Of a stretch of 64,000 bases of DNA, positions 45,912 through 58,500 are shown one piece after another. The notes beneath the pieces are model-generated. The model was given only the letters and a program-made list of their open reading frames with translations. It did not search any database and was not told the origin of the DNA. The stretch is from Argentina anserina (lineage: Eukaryota; Streptophyta; Magnoliopsida; Rosales; Rosaceae): NCBI RefSeq assembly GCF_933775445.1, contig NC_065872.1:20274001-20338000 (forward strand), written 5' to 3'. Numbering within the stretch: the first letter of the stretch is position 1; each line of letters opens with the position of its first letter. A program made the position numbers and the translations under genes.

Positions 45912-48900
45912 ATGTCTTATGTCCCGCTGAAGAAGGAAAGATACGCCGAGTTGGGCGATCCAGAAATAGTGGGTAAGTCGGAATTTAGAATCCCAAAAAG
46001 TATTGAATATAACTTGAATAATTTGCATAATAACCCTGATGTTGGGTTTGAAAACGACTGCAGGTCTAGTAGGGGTAATGGAGCAGGGTCTGACGAGGGT
46101 CACGCTGGCTCCGACAGAGAGGTATATTAAATTCCGGCGGTGGATTAGCAGAGAGTTTTGGATTGTTTATAAGCATCTAAATATGTAGTATTTTTTTATT
46201 TTCAGATGTATGTTTCTGAATATGCGCGGTATGAAGCTGAGGCGGCTATGAAGCAGAGTGATGGCCAAGCATGGCTGGGTGATGTTCCAATCATCTCCGG
46301 TTGTGATTTAATAGAATTTGAACGCGTTGTTGCCCGCATTTCAAACGAGCGTCTAATTGAAATAGAAGAGCTGGGTTTTGGACCGGTCCACATAATTAGA
46401 GGTATTAAGTTAAACGTTGAGCTATACCGTATGTTGCTGTCAAATTTCGATGTTAAGAATTCTACAATAAAGATACATGGGAGGAACCTTTCCATCACAG
46501 CTAAGGACGTGAACCGTCTGATGGGATTGAGGTTTAGGGGGAGAGAAGTAGATATTAACACCTCAACAGATGATGAGGTTATATGTATGCTGAAGAGAAA
46601 GCTTTGTGGGGATGAATCAGAAATATGTATGAGGAAATTGAGGCGAATGGTATTGTCAACTTATAATGACGAAGAGATGTGGAAGGTGTGTTTTGCCTTG
46701 TACGCGATGTCAACCGTGTTTTGCCCTTCCCTACCCGGTTACGTAGATGATAGACTTCTTGTTCCCCTGAAGAATGCAGGTCTTATTAGGACCCATAACT
46801 GGGCATTGTTTGTCTTCAATAAGTTGGTTGAAGGAGTGAATGCATATCAAAGTGGTGAACCAGTTCATGTGGGGGGCTGTTTGATATTCTTACAGGTTTT
46901 CTACCTGAGCGTACTCAGTGAAAGAATGTGTATGTTTCCGAGGATGTGTCTACCGGCGTTGTCATGGGGCCAGAATGAGTGCGACAGGATGTACAGAAGG
47001 ATAGAAGGACTTGGAGGATTTTATGCAACAGAGGGTGTTTGGGTTTCCAAGAGACACTATAAATCCAGATCCACAGAATACTCTGGTTCCCGTGATTACA
47101 GCACAGGTTTGAAAACAAATGTTGTAGATGATATGGCCGATTTGAAGTCAGACATGGCCGACGTGCAATTTGCAGTCGGAAGCTTGGAATCAATTATGCA
47201 AAATGTTGTTCCTGAAATTGTGGAGCTGAGGAAGGTCATGACAACAATACGTGGCAAACTCTGTAACCTGAGGAGTGAGGAAGGGATGACTGAACTTGTT
47301 AGTCAAGTCAGGAAAGTTGTTGTTGCTAAGTTGAATGGTGGAAGTAGCTTTGTGTGCCGAGGGAGAGAGAACCAGTTTGGGGGCTCAGAACCTGTAAGTA
47401 AAGCATAACTTTTGTGTTATAATGTAGTAATTAATTGCTGTGAAGTCATTCAGTAATGAATAGATATGTATGTTATTTTTTTTCATTTTTATCACTTAGT
47501 CATCCATTCATGTCTGAACTACTAATTCTTGTAGCCTAATGGTGGACGAGGGGATGATAAAGTTTCATTGAATAGAGGAATAGGAGAAGTACGTGTGATG
47601 AAGGATACAGTGACATCAGGAGCCGAAAGAATTGTAGTTGGGAAGAAGCGTACAATCTGCAGTATAAATGATCTGTCTCCCACAAGCAGGGACCTAATGG
47701 CATACCTATTTAGCCGTAAGGGCCGTGATGGTGATGCATCAGGAAGGTAATTGTATGTTAGATATTGATGTTTTTTATTGCTTTGGTGTAATAAATTTGA
47801 TCATGTTGTGCTTCCCTTTTATGCAATTTTGTTTCACTATCATGCTCTTTTGTAATCATAATGACTATTTCGTGAAGTTATGTAGAATCATAGTTCCGAA
47901 TCATAAGTGGTTCATTTATTTTGTTAGCATGAAACACACACTCCGTTGACCAGTATATGTATTTGTTGTTGTTTTTTTGTTGCGACTTAGTGGTTTGGTT
48001 GGCATATTTGCAAGGGATTGTAATTTTTATGACAAAGTTGCATGTTGTTATTAACTTATTATAATATTGTAGATTAGGAGACGTAACCATTGTGTTGTTG
48101 ACAACATTTAAGGATAATAAAAGTTGTATCCATATGTTATGAACTTTGTTCAACGATGTGTAGACAAATCCATTTAATAATTTTTGTTTGTAAGTTTCAG
48201 TCATGAAATCGGGAGGTTTGGTGACTTTACTGTCTGCCGGAGGGATCTAAAATGCCTTTGTCCTGAACATTGCCTCAATAGTGAGGTACTCTTAATCTGA
48301 ATAGAAATATTGGGTTTAGGGTTTACATTGATGCGGTCGCATGTTCATTAATTTAGTTGCATATGATTTAATAATGCAGATAATCAATTTAATGGGTGCC
48401 CTGTCATTTGCAAACCGTCCGGAAACTTGGTTTCTGCCTACATCATTTTCGGTGTGTTTAAATTTTCTGGCTCCCTAAATATTAATTATTAATCGGTTAT
48501 GGTTTGGCACTAATTAATCTAAAGACTGCTTGTTTTCTCTACAGGACCATGCTAAAACGGTTGGTTTGAATAGTCAAGTAGGTGGCCAGGAGGGTACAAC
48601 AGCTGGCCTACGTAGTGTAAGGCCGTTGGTAGGCCCTCCCAATCAGTGCCGGAAGGTTAGAATAAATTCGGTCGACAAGAGTAGTTTTTTGGACCGCAAA
48701 ACATGAAATACTGATATAAATAATTTTTATTGTTTGTAGATATTTATTCCTATATGCGACGATGTGGATGAGCACTGGTATCTTGCTGTTTTTAATGTTT
48801 ATGCAGGTGAATGTGAGATATGGGACAGTTGTGAGATATTCGACTGCAATAACTTTCGCTCAACACAGGATAGGCGGGAGGATTATGCAAAATGCGCGGT

Positions 48901-49496
48901 AAGTTAATGGTCACAGTACATACGTTTAAATTGTTTTCCCTATAGATCAGACATTGTTTGTTACGTTTTGTTGATTAAAATGAGATACTAATTACTGCAG
49001 ATTAATCTGATTGGGTCTTTGTTTGCGGAGGAGTTTGTATCTCTTCCCCAGCCGTCATCCAAAACAGGTGGATATGTCTTCACATATCCGACCGGCTGCC
49101 CAATCCAGCGAAGGAGGGAAGACTCCGGCATATTTCTGATTAGGAATATGCAGCATTATAGGGAGCGTTGGTACGAGGGGGTGAGTTTGTTGTAGTTTAG
49201 ATCAATTAATATATGTCATACAGATTTTTTACGGTCATCATTAAGCCATCACAATTTTGTATGTTCAGTTTAATGCCGGGGACCAAAGAGTTAGGATTGC
49301 GCTTGAGATAGTCAACCACCCTTTGAATGAGTGTGCACAAACAGTATGGGCAAATGTACACCGTGAACAAAAGGAGAGAGCTGCAGGAGACAACGGTTTT
49401 CCCGGGACAACCTATGTAGGGGGCGGGGGCGGGGGCCATAGCATCATTCCTCCGTTTTCTAAAAAGTTCAAGCCCCGTGTCCCATCACGATCCTGA
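45912..49496 (+). CDS. Ulp1-like (C48) protease homologue with Ser in place of the catalytic Cys (copy C)
   Basis: Exons: 45912-46121, 46206-47393, 47535-47746, 48201-48285, 48380-48451, 48545-48655, 48740-48898, 49001-49180, 49269-49496. They give 2445 bases, about 814 residues, open throughout. The first exon (MSYVPLKKERYAELGD...) is the least certain; frame continuity supports it. The N-terminal domain parallels copy B (CFALYAMSTVFCPSLPGYVDD aligns with ALTTILCPG in B). In the peptidase domain His638 (DEHWYLAV), Asp655 (CEIWDS) and Gln715 are present. Residue 721, six after the Gln as in copy B, is Ser (EDSGIF; codon TCC at 49114-49116). Peptidase activity is doubtful; it may bind SUMO without cutting. 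The last seven intron positions and phases match copy B. Confidence 0.85.
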
Positions 49497-50944
49497 TTTG
49501 TTACGAGTACCCACCTGTAATAAATCAAGTATTTGTGTTTCGATTTCCGATGTGACGTCTCATTTCGCAAAACTATATTGTCCTTTTTGAATTTAACTAA
49601 ACTTTGTTGAAGTATTTAATCAGTTATTTGTTGTATTGGCTTATATGCTGCAGCTTACGAACTTCGCGTCGTTCAGTAATGTCATAGTTCCTATTTCTAG
49701 TAGATTATAACAGTATTGCAGCAATTTATTTAGGCTTAATGTTTTTTTTGGGTATTTCCCAACAATATTAATACAGCCCCCTTGTTTACTTATTATACTT
49801 TTGTAGTCATTACAATTACGTATATTGATGGAGATAGACATAAGAAGTTGGGCGTTGGGATATTTATGAACTTGCACAACAATTGTACTTGCACCAGTAC
49901 AACATATGTGAAGTCAGAAAATGTCCCTAAACAGATAGAATGCACCCTTAATAATTTATCTAGCGTACACTTAGGACAAGTTGAAATCGCGAACCCATAC
50001 GGAGATAATTTCCCGATCATATGATGCGGAAAAGGAGGTTGTAATCAACTTTTTCACCCACTGACGTGTATAATTTTCCTCCCAATGTCAGCACAAGTAT
50101 CACCGTGGTTTCTGGTTCTTGGATGGTGATGATGGAAGTTCAAAAAATACCCAGTCACTAGCCTCCGTTTTATATATTTTGACACGGGCCTGGCTGGGCC
50201 AAAAGCATCCCTCACACATGACAAGATACCCTTTTAATGGAATAGCCCATTGTCGTAATGTATGGATTGGTGGCCTCCTAGTGTCTTTGATGAGGACTAT
50301 AAACTAGATGAGTTTCTGCATTTTGTTTATACAACCGTTTTCTTCTTCTGTTGTCTTCCATTAAAGAAATCCAGCAAACAAATTGCCTTCGGCTCGGAAA
50401 AAAAAATGCCCCATTACTTCATCGACATTTCCACACCCTGATACCTAATCACTGCAACCGGTTAATTAAGGCGTTGTCTTCCCTTTGTACATTTTGTAGT
50501 GTGTAAGGTTTAAAACTTCCATTAGTTGTATTTAAAATGCAAAAAGTTTATATATGTTTATGTAATGTAATTGTACGTGGTCACAATAAAATATATTCTT
50601 TTCGTTACAACATTTATTACCTCCCAATTTCACAGTCAAGATTATGTGCAAAATATCCGCATATTTGGGAGATTTGCATATTGTGTTCTATTTATTCATT
50701 TGAACAAGGATGTTATTAACATTGACTATATCTAGCTAAACGCTAATTAAAAAAAGTATGGTTCTTAAACGCTCAATTTACAGTAAGATATGTCTTTACT
50801 CATGCATTTAGAATGTTTGTTGACAAGGATAAGAACTTATATATTAAAACCCGTTAAAATAGTTCCACAACTTCAATTACACCATTAATATGTGTATGTA
50901 ACACATATCTTACTGATGCCCTTACCTTAACATTTTCCGTTAAT
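49497..50944. other. Convergent spacer between copy C and the RNase H1-like gene
   Basis: AT-rich, with small motif-free frames at 49782-50024 and 50119-50307. No gene supported. Two 3' ends meet here. Confidence 0.35.
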
Positions 50945-51322
50945 TTAAAAACTTAGGTCTTTCATAAGAATAGACACATCGTCCACACTTCCTTCGATTG
51001 TAAGTCTCTTTCCATTCCCTTCAAATGTGGCCCTAACAATAGATGACGAAGATGATGCATTTCGATCCTCTTGACGTTTGTTTATTTTCCCCATAAATAG
51101 TTCCTCGGCCATTTTGGGAACATGAAATGGCCATGTCGGGGGGCATATAGATGCATTGCCGGGGGGGGGTGATTTTTGAATAGCCACCACTGCTTCCGTT
51201 AGGTCATTATAACCCTTGTAAATCAGTCTCTGGCAACCATGGGTGTTAATTCTGCATTCTACCCATGTCTCGTAAATTCCTGGTTTCTTTCCAACCCAAA
51301 CCACATAGTATGCAAACCCCAT
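50945..51322 (-). CDS. Small protein with an RNase H1 N-terminal (Cauli_VI-type) domain
   Basis: 125 residues on the minus strand. Residues 4-45 read YYVVWVGKKPGIYETWVECR, then GCQRLIYKGYNDLTEAV. This is the RNase H1 N-terminal / hybrid-binding-domain pattern (Y-V-W-G-x-x-P-G-I-Y-x-x-W ... Y-K-G-Y ... E-A). No RNase H catalytic part follows; the C-terminus is Ser-rich and ends LKDLSF. An acceptor TGTAG sits three bases before the ATG, and a possible upstream exon with donor GTATGC near 51,474 stays open into this frame without its own ATG. The 5' structure is therefore uncertain. Known domains of this type bind RNA/DNA hybrids or RNA; the role here is unknown. Confidence 0.75.
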   Translation of the reverse strand: MGFAYYVVWVGKKPGIYETWVECRINTHGCQRLIYKGYNDLTEAVVAIQKSPPPGNASICPPTWPFHVPKMAEELFMGKINKRQEDRNASSSSSIVRATFEGNGKRLTIEGSVDDVSILMKDLSF

Positions 51323-52183
51323 CGCCTACATATAAATGTACAATGTCATTTCATAAGAACTGGGAAATGGGTTGATCTAACATTCTTTATCGAAAAACAT
51401 ATTACAGTTTACTTAATTTAGGAAAAACATATATAACAAATTTACCAAATAAATAAATTTAGTAGGCATACCTTTCCTATATAGGTTTTGCCGGAAAAAT
51501 ACTTGGTCTGAGAAGATACTATTGTCGAAGATGATGGTTGAGGACTATTGAAAATGCGATTCTGAACGATTCTATGATTCTATTTAGTCGGTGTCCATAT
51601 GTCTCAGATAATTCTACAGAAGCGTCGATTTTATAGAGAAGGAAGGGGAGTATCAACAATAATTGGGTAGTCCCATTTTGATTCTTCTAGCACATGGTAC
51701 TCATGTGGCCTGATATCGAACCATATGATTGACAAGTCAATAGGGAGTCAGTCTTTTGCTTAGTCTAACCCGTCAGAGATTCCCATCGAACCACTGGATA
51801 GTGCATGGGGATGTAGGTCATTGGGCCTTATATTATAGGCCTCGAAATTTAACAAAGACCCATACCAAACTTAATTACAATTCGACATCCATCCTGACGA
51901 CGTCCCTACACCCTTCTATGTGCCTAATATGTACAATTAATGTAGAGTACACAGTTATATATAACATGTTACCTAATTAACAAAAACATAAACTTGTTTT
52001 ATGCCTAGCACGTTGAATAGGATGTCCATCAAGTTGTACATATTTGTACAATACATTCGGACTCCGTCTCGATCGATGTACTGTAATGACGGTACCGTAA
52101 GGTTTTAGTTAAGCGGGTTCTAACCTTAACAAGTCTGTCTTAATAGGTCGAATGTTGATGTTGATGTAATGTAATATTTGTGG
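51323..52183. other. Gene-free spacer with possible 5' region of the RNase H1-like gene
   Basis: Holds the possible upstream exon (about 51,474-51,560, minus) and otherwise no supported frame. The last 11 bases (52173-52183) are the left target-site duplication of the MITE. Confidence 0.35.
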
Positions 52184-52567
52184 AGAAATTTTTGAAGTGC
52201 TACCGTAGCACCACGTGGTAATGCCTACTGGTTTACCGTTTCAATCACAATTTGACATGTAATATTTAATTAGAAATATAATATTTAATCTATTTTGAGT
52301 TTTTTTCTAAAACTCTACACCCTACACTCTAATACCCTAAATCTTAAAACCATACACCATACACCCTAAACCCGATACCCGAAACTCTAAACTCTAAACC
52401 CGAATAACTAGTTTAAAATCATCAATACCCATAAAGGTCATTTCACAAATAATAAAAATATGTTAAATTATAATTTTAGTTTAATAAATCCACGTGTCGA
52501 AATATAACAGATAAGGAGGACTACTAGACATTACCACATGGTATTACGATAACATATAAAAATTTCT
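52184..52567. mobile_element. Mutator-type MITE with 11-bp target-site duplication
   Basis: The left end AGAAATTTTTGAAGTGCTAC pairs with the right end (AGAAATTTTTATATGTTATC on the minus strand). The match continues through ACCACGTGGTAATG against ACCATGTGGTAATG. The flanks AATATTTGTGG (52173-52183) and AATATTAGTGG (52568-52578) match at 10 of 11 bases, the long duplication expected of Mutator-like elements. The interior at 52,305-52,410 is a degenerate CCCTAAA-like run. No coding capacity. Confidence 0.8.
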
Positions 52568-52578
52568 AATATTAGTGG

Positions 52579-55500
52579 GTGCTTCAACAAATGATATGGT
52601 ATAACCTAACTAAGTTTATGAACTTAACTTGCCTTAAGTTGTCAGCTTCAATTTCGATTTGTTGGGTCGGCACATTTTTATGGCCATTTCGCATTAGTGA
52701 CTCAGGCCCAACTCAATTGGGTCCGTCATGGATGTATCGGGCCCAAAAGGATAAGTCGGAAAAGTGATGCTAAACCTTATTCAGACAGATGGATAAACTA
52801 TTGTATTCCCAAACCCAGTACAACCCAAGTAGGTGTCAACTCAATCATACATTTATGATAGAATAGTAATTATTAATTTGCACGGAACAAAGTACCAGTA
52901 CGAGCATGTTTCCACAGCATGGTAAAAATGCTGAACAAAGATGTGCACGCGCATGCACATATGTACGTACAAATTTTGGATAGACAAAATCAGTATGAAC
53001 ATATTTCCACAGTAGGGAAAAGATTATGAAGGCCCTAATTCCTCGAAAATTTTGCTCCACCTTTGAACCTTCAACTTTCAACTAATAGGATGATGTGGCA
53101 GCTTTACAACCACAGGTTTAAGTCAGGCCATTTTATTGGACTAAACTGAGATTTTGGCCATCTCTGTCCCGATGAGGTTTGGGGAAAAAAAAGATTGAGG
53201 AAATTAAAATTTAGAAAAATCGAAAGATTGATTTGCCTTTGTTTTTTGCCGTATGAAAGTAATTGGGATTTAATTTTTTTTGTCGCGGCATTACACATCA
53301 TAAGACGGTAGTTATTAATTACAGAAGAAAACAAACAAATGCAAATTGGTTACATAGTTTATTTGTCTTTACCATCTCTTATTGAAGTAGGTTTTATTAC
53401 ATGAAGCACTGTCTTCATATTTCAAACTTCATCATTTTTCAGTCTCTTTTTCCCCCCTCCTCGCACTAACGACCCATTCAAACTGTACATTAAAAAAGCA
53501 AGCCTATATGGAATCACATAGCTCACCTCATAGTTGCAAATATAGCTGAAGCACAAACGTTTTGTATTAAGCCAAAAACACAACCGAAAACAAATGTTAC
53601 TCAAAATTAGGAAGTCCAGCACATCAACCAATTCCCAAAAGCAATCAACAATATGAATTCCAGGTACACAACACGAACACCACTGGCCAATAAACCCTTT
53701 GAACCAAAAAATCCAAACCAACTAATAAACACAGCATAATCTAATCCCTTAGAAAGTAAGCTATTAACAGGTCTACATTAACACTCCATTTGAAAGTACA
53801 AAAAAACTGAACAGACCTTAAACACAAAATTTGGCTCCCATCATCTTTAAGTAAAACCTACAAACACAAAAATAAGTACTCATAAGACTCGATAGAGAAT
53901 CCAATTAGTTATGTAATTATATAAATATAAACTCACATCAGAACTCCAATAATAAACTCATTGATTACTTTGCATCAACACTTACCCAAAGCAACATTCA
54001 ATGTAATTACTTATTCATTGCTTACACATTACCGCACATTTCATGGTTTTTTTTTTAGAGTAAGCCATGAGCTTAGTTTATGAAACGTTTTTGTAGGTTC
54101 TTTTCAAGTGACTATAAAATAGAAATGTAAAAATTTTGGACAACTTTACTATTATTTCACCAGTGTCTATAGTTAGAAAGCAATGACATAAGATTTATTT
54201 TTGACCATGAATCGAATGGATTGCCTAATACGCTCGAGTTCATTTCAGGTTGCCCTTGCACGATTTAGCAAGATTTTATATACAGTAATTTAAATATAAT
54301 GAAAATCCAACCTGCAAGTTTGGCACCAGATCCTTATATTTTGAATCCCCAACATGTTCCGCCTTTCAACCTTTGCACAATCTGAAATCAAATTGACAAT
54401 CATATTTGCTCAGGCAACAAAAGATTTTGTTAATATATCTCAACAGTGGCTTGACCATTGAAAATAATAATGATAGTTGTTTTGACTTGATAGTTATAGG
54501 GAACTTCTATTACTGAAAGGGTATACCTATATACACTCACATCTTTAAAGTCATACACTTGCTGCAGTTGTAAGATAACAGCTCACCATTCCAATTCCAA
54601 AATGGATTCGCTTTATATGCCCTAAGCACATTCTAATTTAACCCAAATCCTTCTCCGACTAAACTAACAATGCATAAGAAAATATTTTAATCAGCATAGA
54701 AGACCCCAACAACAGATCACTCATGTACACAAACAAATGATATGAAAAATATTAATGGGAAAAAAACAACCATGTTCACCTAAAACAACTTTGGCAAAAT
54801 CCATGCTCTTTGAAACTCACTCTCAATCATTTCACAACCTTGGTAACCAACTATCCTGAAACAATATTCATTCAGCCTATATATGAGTTTCATTTGCAGT
54901 GTACCACTATATAAAGTAATACCAAATGGAAAGCATCCTACACATGGAACTAAAAAAATTATTTGCACATTGAATCTGTATATCCATCTACTGCCGTGAA
55001 TACTTTCATCACATCTATTCACATATTCCCCACAGCTTGAATCAGGTACCTATTAAGAAACCATCATAATCTATTACGTTATTAGAGGGAAATTAAACTC
55101 ACATGTTATTTAATGGCAGGATACATAAAGAAATAGACAGAGGAGAAATATTAACTTAGCAAACTAAATTATGATATTTAAGTTGAATATACCATAAATT
55201 AACTACGCTTCCTTAGGGTAGTTTATTTATTTTTTTAGGCGAAACTGAGGCAACCCAGATAAGACGTGAGAAAGAAGGGCCTTGTGTTTAAGCTCTCCGA
55301 CAAACAAACAAACAAAATTGCGTTAAGAATGAGTTTAATCCATGGTTTGGAATTCAAGAAAGAAAAAAAAGACAAAGAAACTTATCACTAACCCTATGAC
55401 CATACTATTAAAAGTATAGAGAAATAAGATTTAACAAATAGATACCGTAAGAAGAGCCTCTAGGACAAATTAGTACAAATTTACAGAACCATTGACAAAA

Positions 55501-58500
55501 TTTGCCAATAGGGAATGAAGAGATCAATTTACCTTCCACAGTTTTCACACTTCCTTTCCCGACTGGGGATTTAAGATGTGGATTTTTGATAATCATCAGT
55601 AACCTAATTCTAACTTTCTTCTTATGTTATTGGGACTATTAATAAACCTCTAGGACCCTCATATAATTTTAAATCTCTTTTTTATTTGGATCCATCTTAT
55701 GCAAGAATTGCACCATAAGGAAAAATAGATAATCAAAGGAAAGGGTACGTAGGAATTAGAGAGATTGTAACTCCTCAACCTCTTAGTTTATAACCTTAAC
55801 ATAATAGTGTATATCACCTCTGGTTTATGTTTCCTAGTTGTAGGGCTAGGTTTCTAGAAGAAATCTAGAAAGGGCATGCAAAATAAACATATTAAATTTA
55901 GATAGGTCTGATCTGACTAAATTATATGAAACTGGGCTCAATCGAGTATAGATGACTTGTCAAAGACTCGAATTCTACAACCACCAACCCCATTTTGGCT
56001 ATGAGTATGAGGGAGGAGAGTCTGCTTCTTTTACATCCCTGCTTTCTTAAAAACCCACAGATGGAAATCCAAAACAAAGTTGTTCATTAAAAAAAACACA
56101 ATTAATTTACCCATAGTAATTTTTCAATCTAGAAAATAAAACCCAGTAATCATCAACATACAACATTAAAAAAAATGTAAACCAATAACTATTTATATGC
56201 AATCAATCATCATGACATCAAATACACAACACTACTTAAAACATAAGCACTCTGACGAAAGTAAGAGCTTGCTTTGTTGATTTTACAATTAAGGCTGCCA
56301 ATGAAGGAATCGATGAACTGTGTGTTTCGAATTTGTAATAATGATGAACTAATCAAATTCAAAATATTCACCATCAAAGAAATTAGCAAATTCGATCATA
56401 AACGCAGGACTCACCGATTAGAGAACTACATAAATTGATAAAGAGAAATTCTTCAGGACTCACCTTTTAGGAAACTCTCATTCCTCATAAAAATTATGTT
56501 CTTGCGTGTATCTCTAAATCTATTACCCTCTCTTATCTCTGCAACAACGAAGAAATGCAATATAAACCCAAGATTAAAACTGAAACCAAACAAAATCCTG
56601 ATTTCGTTCTCATCCTGATTTTAAAACTTTAGGAGTTTAACTTTATCATACAATCGGCACCAATTTATTGGTAAGATATCAGATGAGATCCCTATGTATA
56701 ATCTTAAGCGCTTAACTATATGAAATAGCACAATAATATAGATCAATGTCTTTTGCATTGAAGTTTATCTTGATAATTTTGTTACTAATTTGATTTGGAT
56801 TAAAGTGCATCTTAATAAGTATGTAAATATTATGTAAAAGTTAATAGTGATCTCATCTGGAACCTTTTTTTTCAAAGTTCAAGGTCTAAGATTTTCACTT
56901 TACTTTTTGATAGTAAGAACATTGCAATATGAATAAGTTAATAAATATCATCTGATATAATTTATCTATTCTTCTCTCCTAATTAAAACTACTATAATCG
57001 TTAAAATAAATGAACAACTATAATAGAACCGTATAACAAATGCTGAAACAAATTATTGAAAAGAAAAAACAATGAAAATGAAGATCCTTAAGAAAAACAC
57101 CCTTACCAAAATAAATTGATAGACCTCGAACCAAAAAAGACTTATCGTAAGCAACTTTAATTTAATCATACATAAACCAAATAAATGTTCCTAATGATTG
57201 ACCCAAATCCCAACCAACTATGTAAGCAAACGATAAGAAACTGTAACACAGCTAGTTATTGGAGAGATGCTTACTATCTTGAATCAACCACAAAACTCAA
57301 TCCACGATTTCAAATTCCTAAGACCCTGGCATCCTGAAATTAGCATGAAAAAATCAAATCAATTTTGAAAACTTTCATCATAAACAAAAATCAATACACA
57401 TAAGGCATCAACAAAAAAGGAACTTATTAACATAAAAGTACTCAAGCAAACATGTTTCTGGGTAACAGAAAGCTTCAACAAATTGCAATACAATTACTAA
57501 CTTTATTAGCTGCATAAATAGGTTATGGGATTAAGTCTATGTTGCAAGCAGTCTCACTACAACACATATTCAAATATTTCAATAGTTAATTGGGCTGTCA
57601 TTATAATTTGCAGAAGACTCAAGCACACATCCCTCATATTTTACTTCCATCTAGTATTTACTATTTCCCCTATTTTGATTCAGATCTTACAGTCTTGCTC
57701 CTATTTCAAACCTTAAGCATTTATCAGACAACTAATGATAAAGAATTTTAGAAATATTTTTATCATTGAGATTGTGCTTTTCAACCTTATATGCACACAC
57801 TGGTCTATCTGCTGCTTACAACCAGCCTGACAGTTCTAATTGACAAATAAACTATATGTATGTTCATTCTGTATATGAAATTCACCTGGTATCCATATGT
57901 ATAGCTTCAAGCATCTACTTTATGTTATATGACACTTATATTGATTCATTCACGCACCCAAATTCGAGATGTACCAACTAAGAAGCTTTACAGGACAATA
58001 CCTGAGTTGAAAGGCTAGCTTGCAATGTTTTTGTGAATTTGTTATTTGCTATGTTTCCTCTGTAACTGTAATCAATCATCATCGTTGCTTTTAGTCTTTA
58101 AAGACTATGTCATCAAGCCGTAAAATTTATAGGCATGGAGATTACGAAGCTACTCTATGAAACACAAAAAAACTTTCACATCAGCAACCATTTTCATAAA
58201 TCGGCAAATACATTAAAAAATGCTCTAAATGTAGTTTAAAAGTAAGAAAAATACTCCCCCATTGCTATACGCTGACAAAATTTATAACATTTTGTACTTA
58301 TCTAACTGTACTGATATGCAGAATCAATTATATCAAAATAAAATTTGCAGTGCAACACAAATGAGTAATTATTTATCTATGAATGCGTTTTCTTATTCTT
58401 TTTCTTTTTGGTTCTATATCATTCAATTAATCTTGTTTTTTTTTTAATTCCTGTAAAACCAACTCATAAGTCTGAAGTAAATGCATACCGACTGACAAAA

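Noticed and set aside
45453..46103. 216-residue minus-strand open frame
   Set aside because: It overlaps the first exon of the second Ulp1-like gene antisense, and no domain is recognisable.
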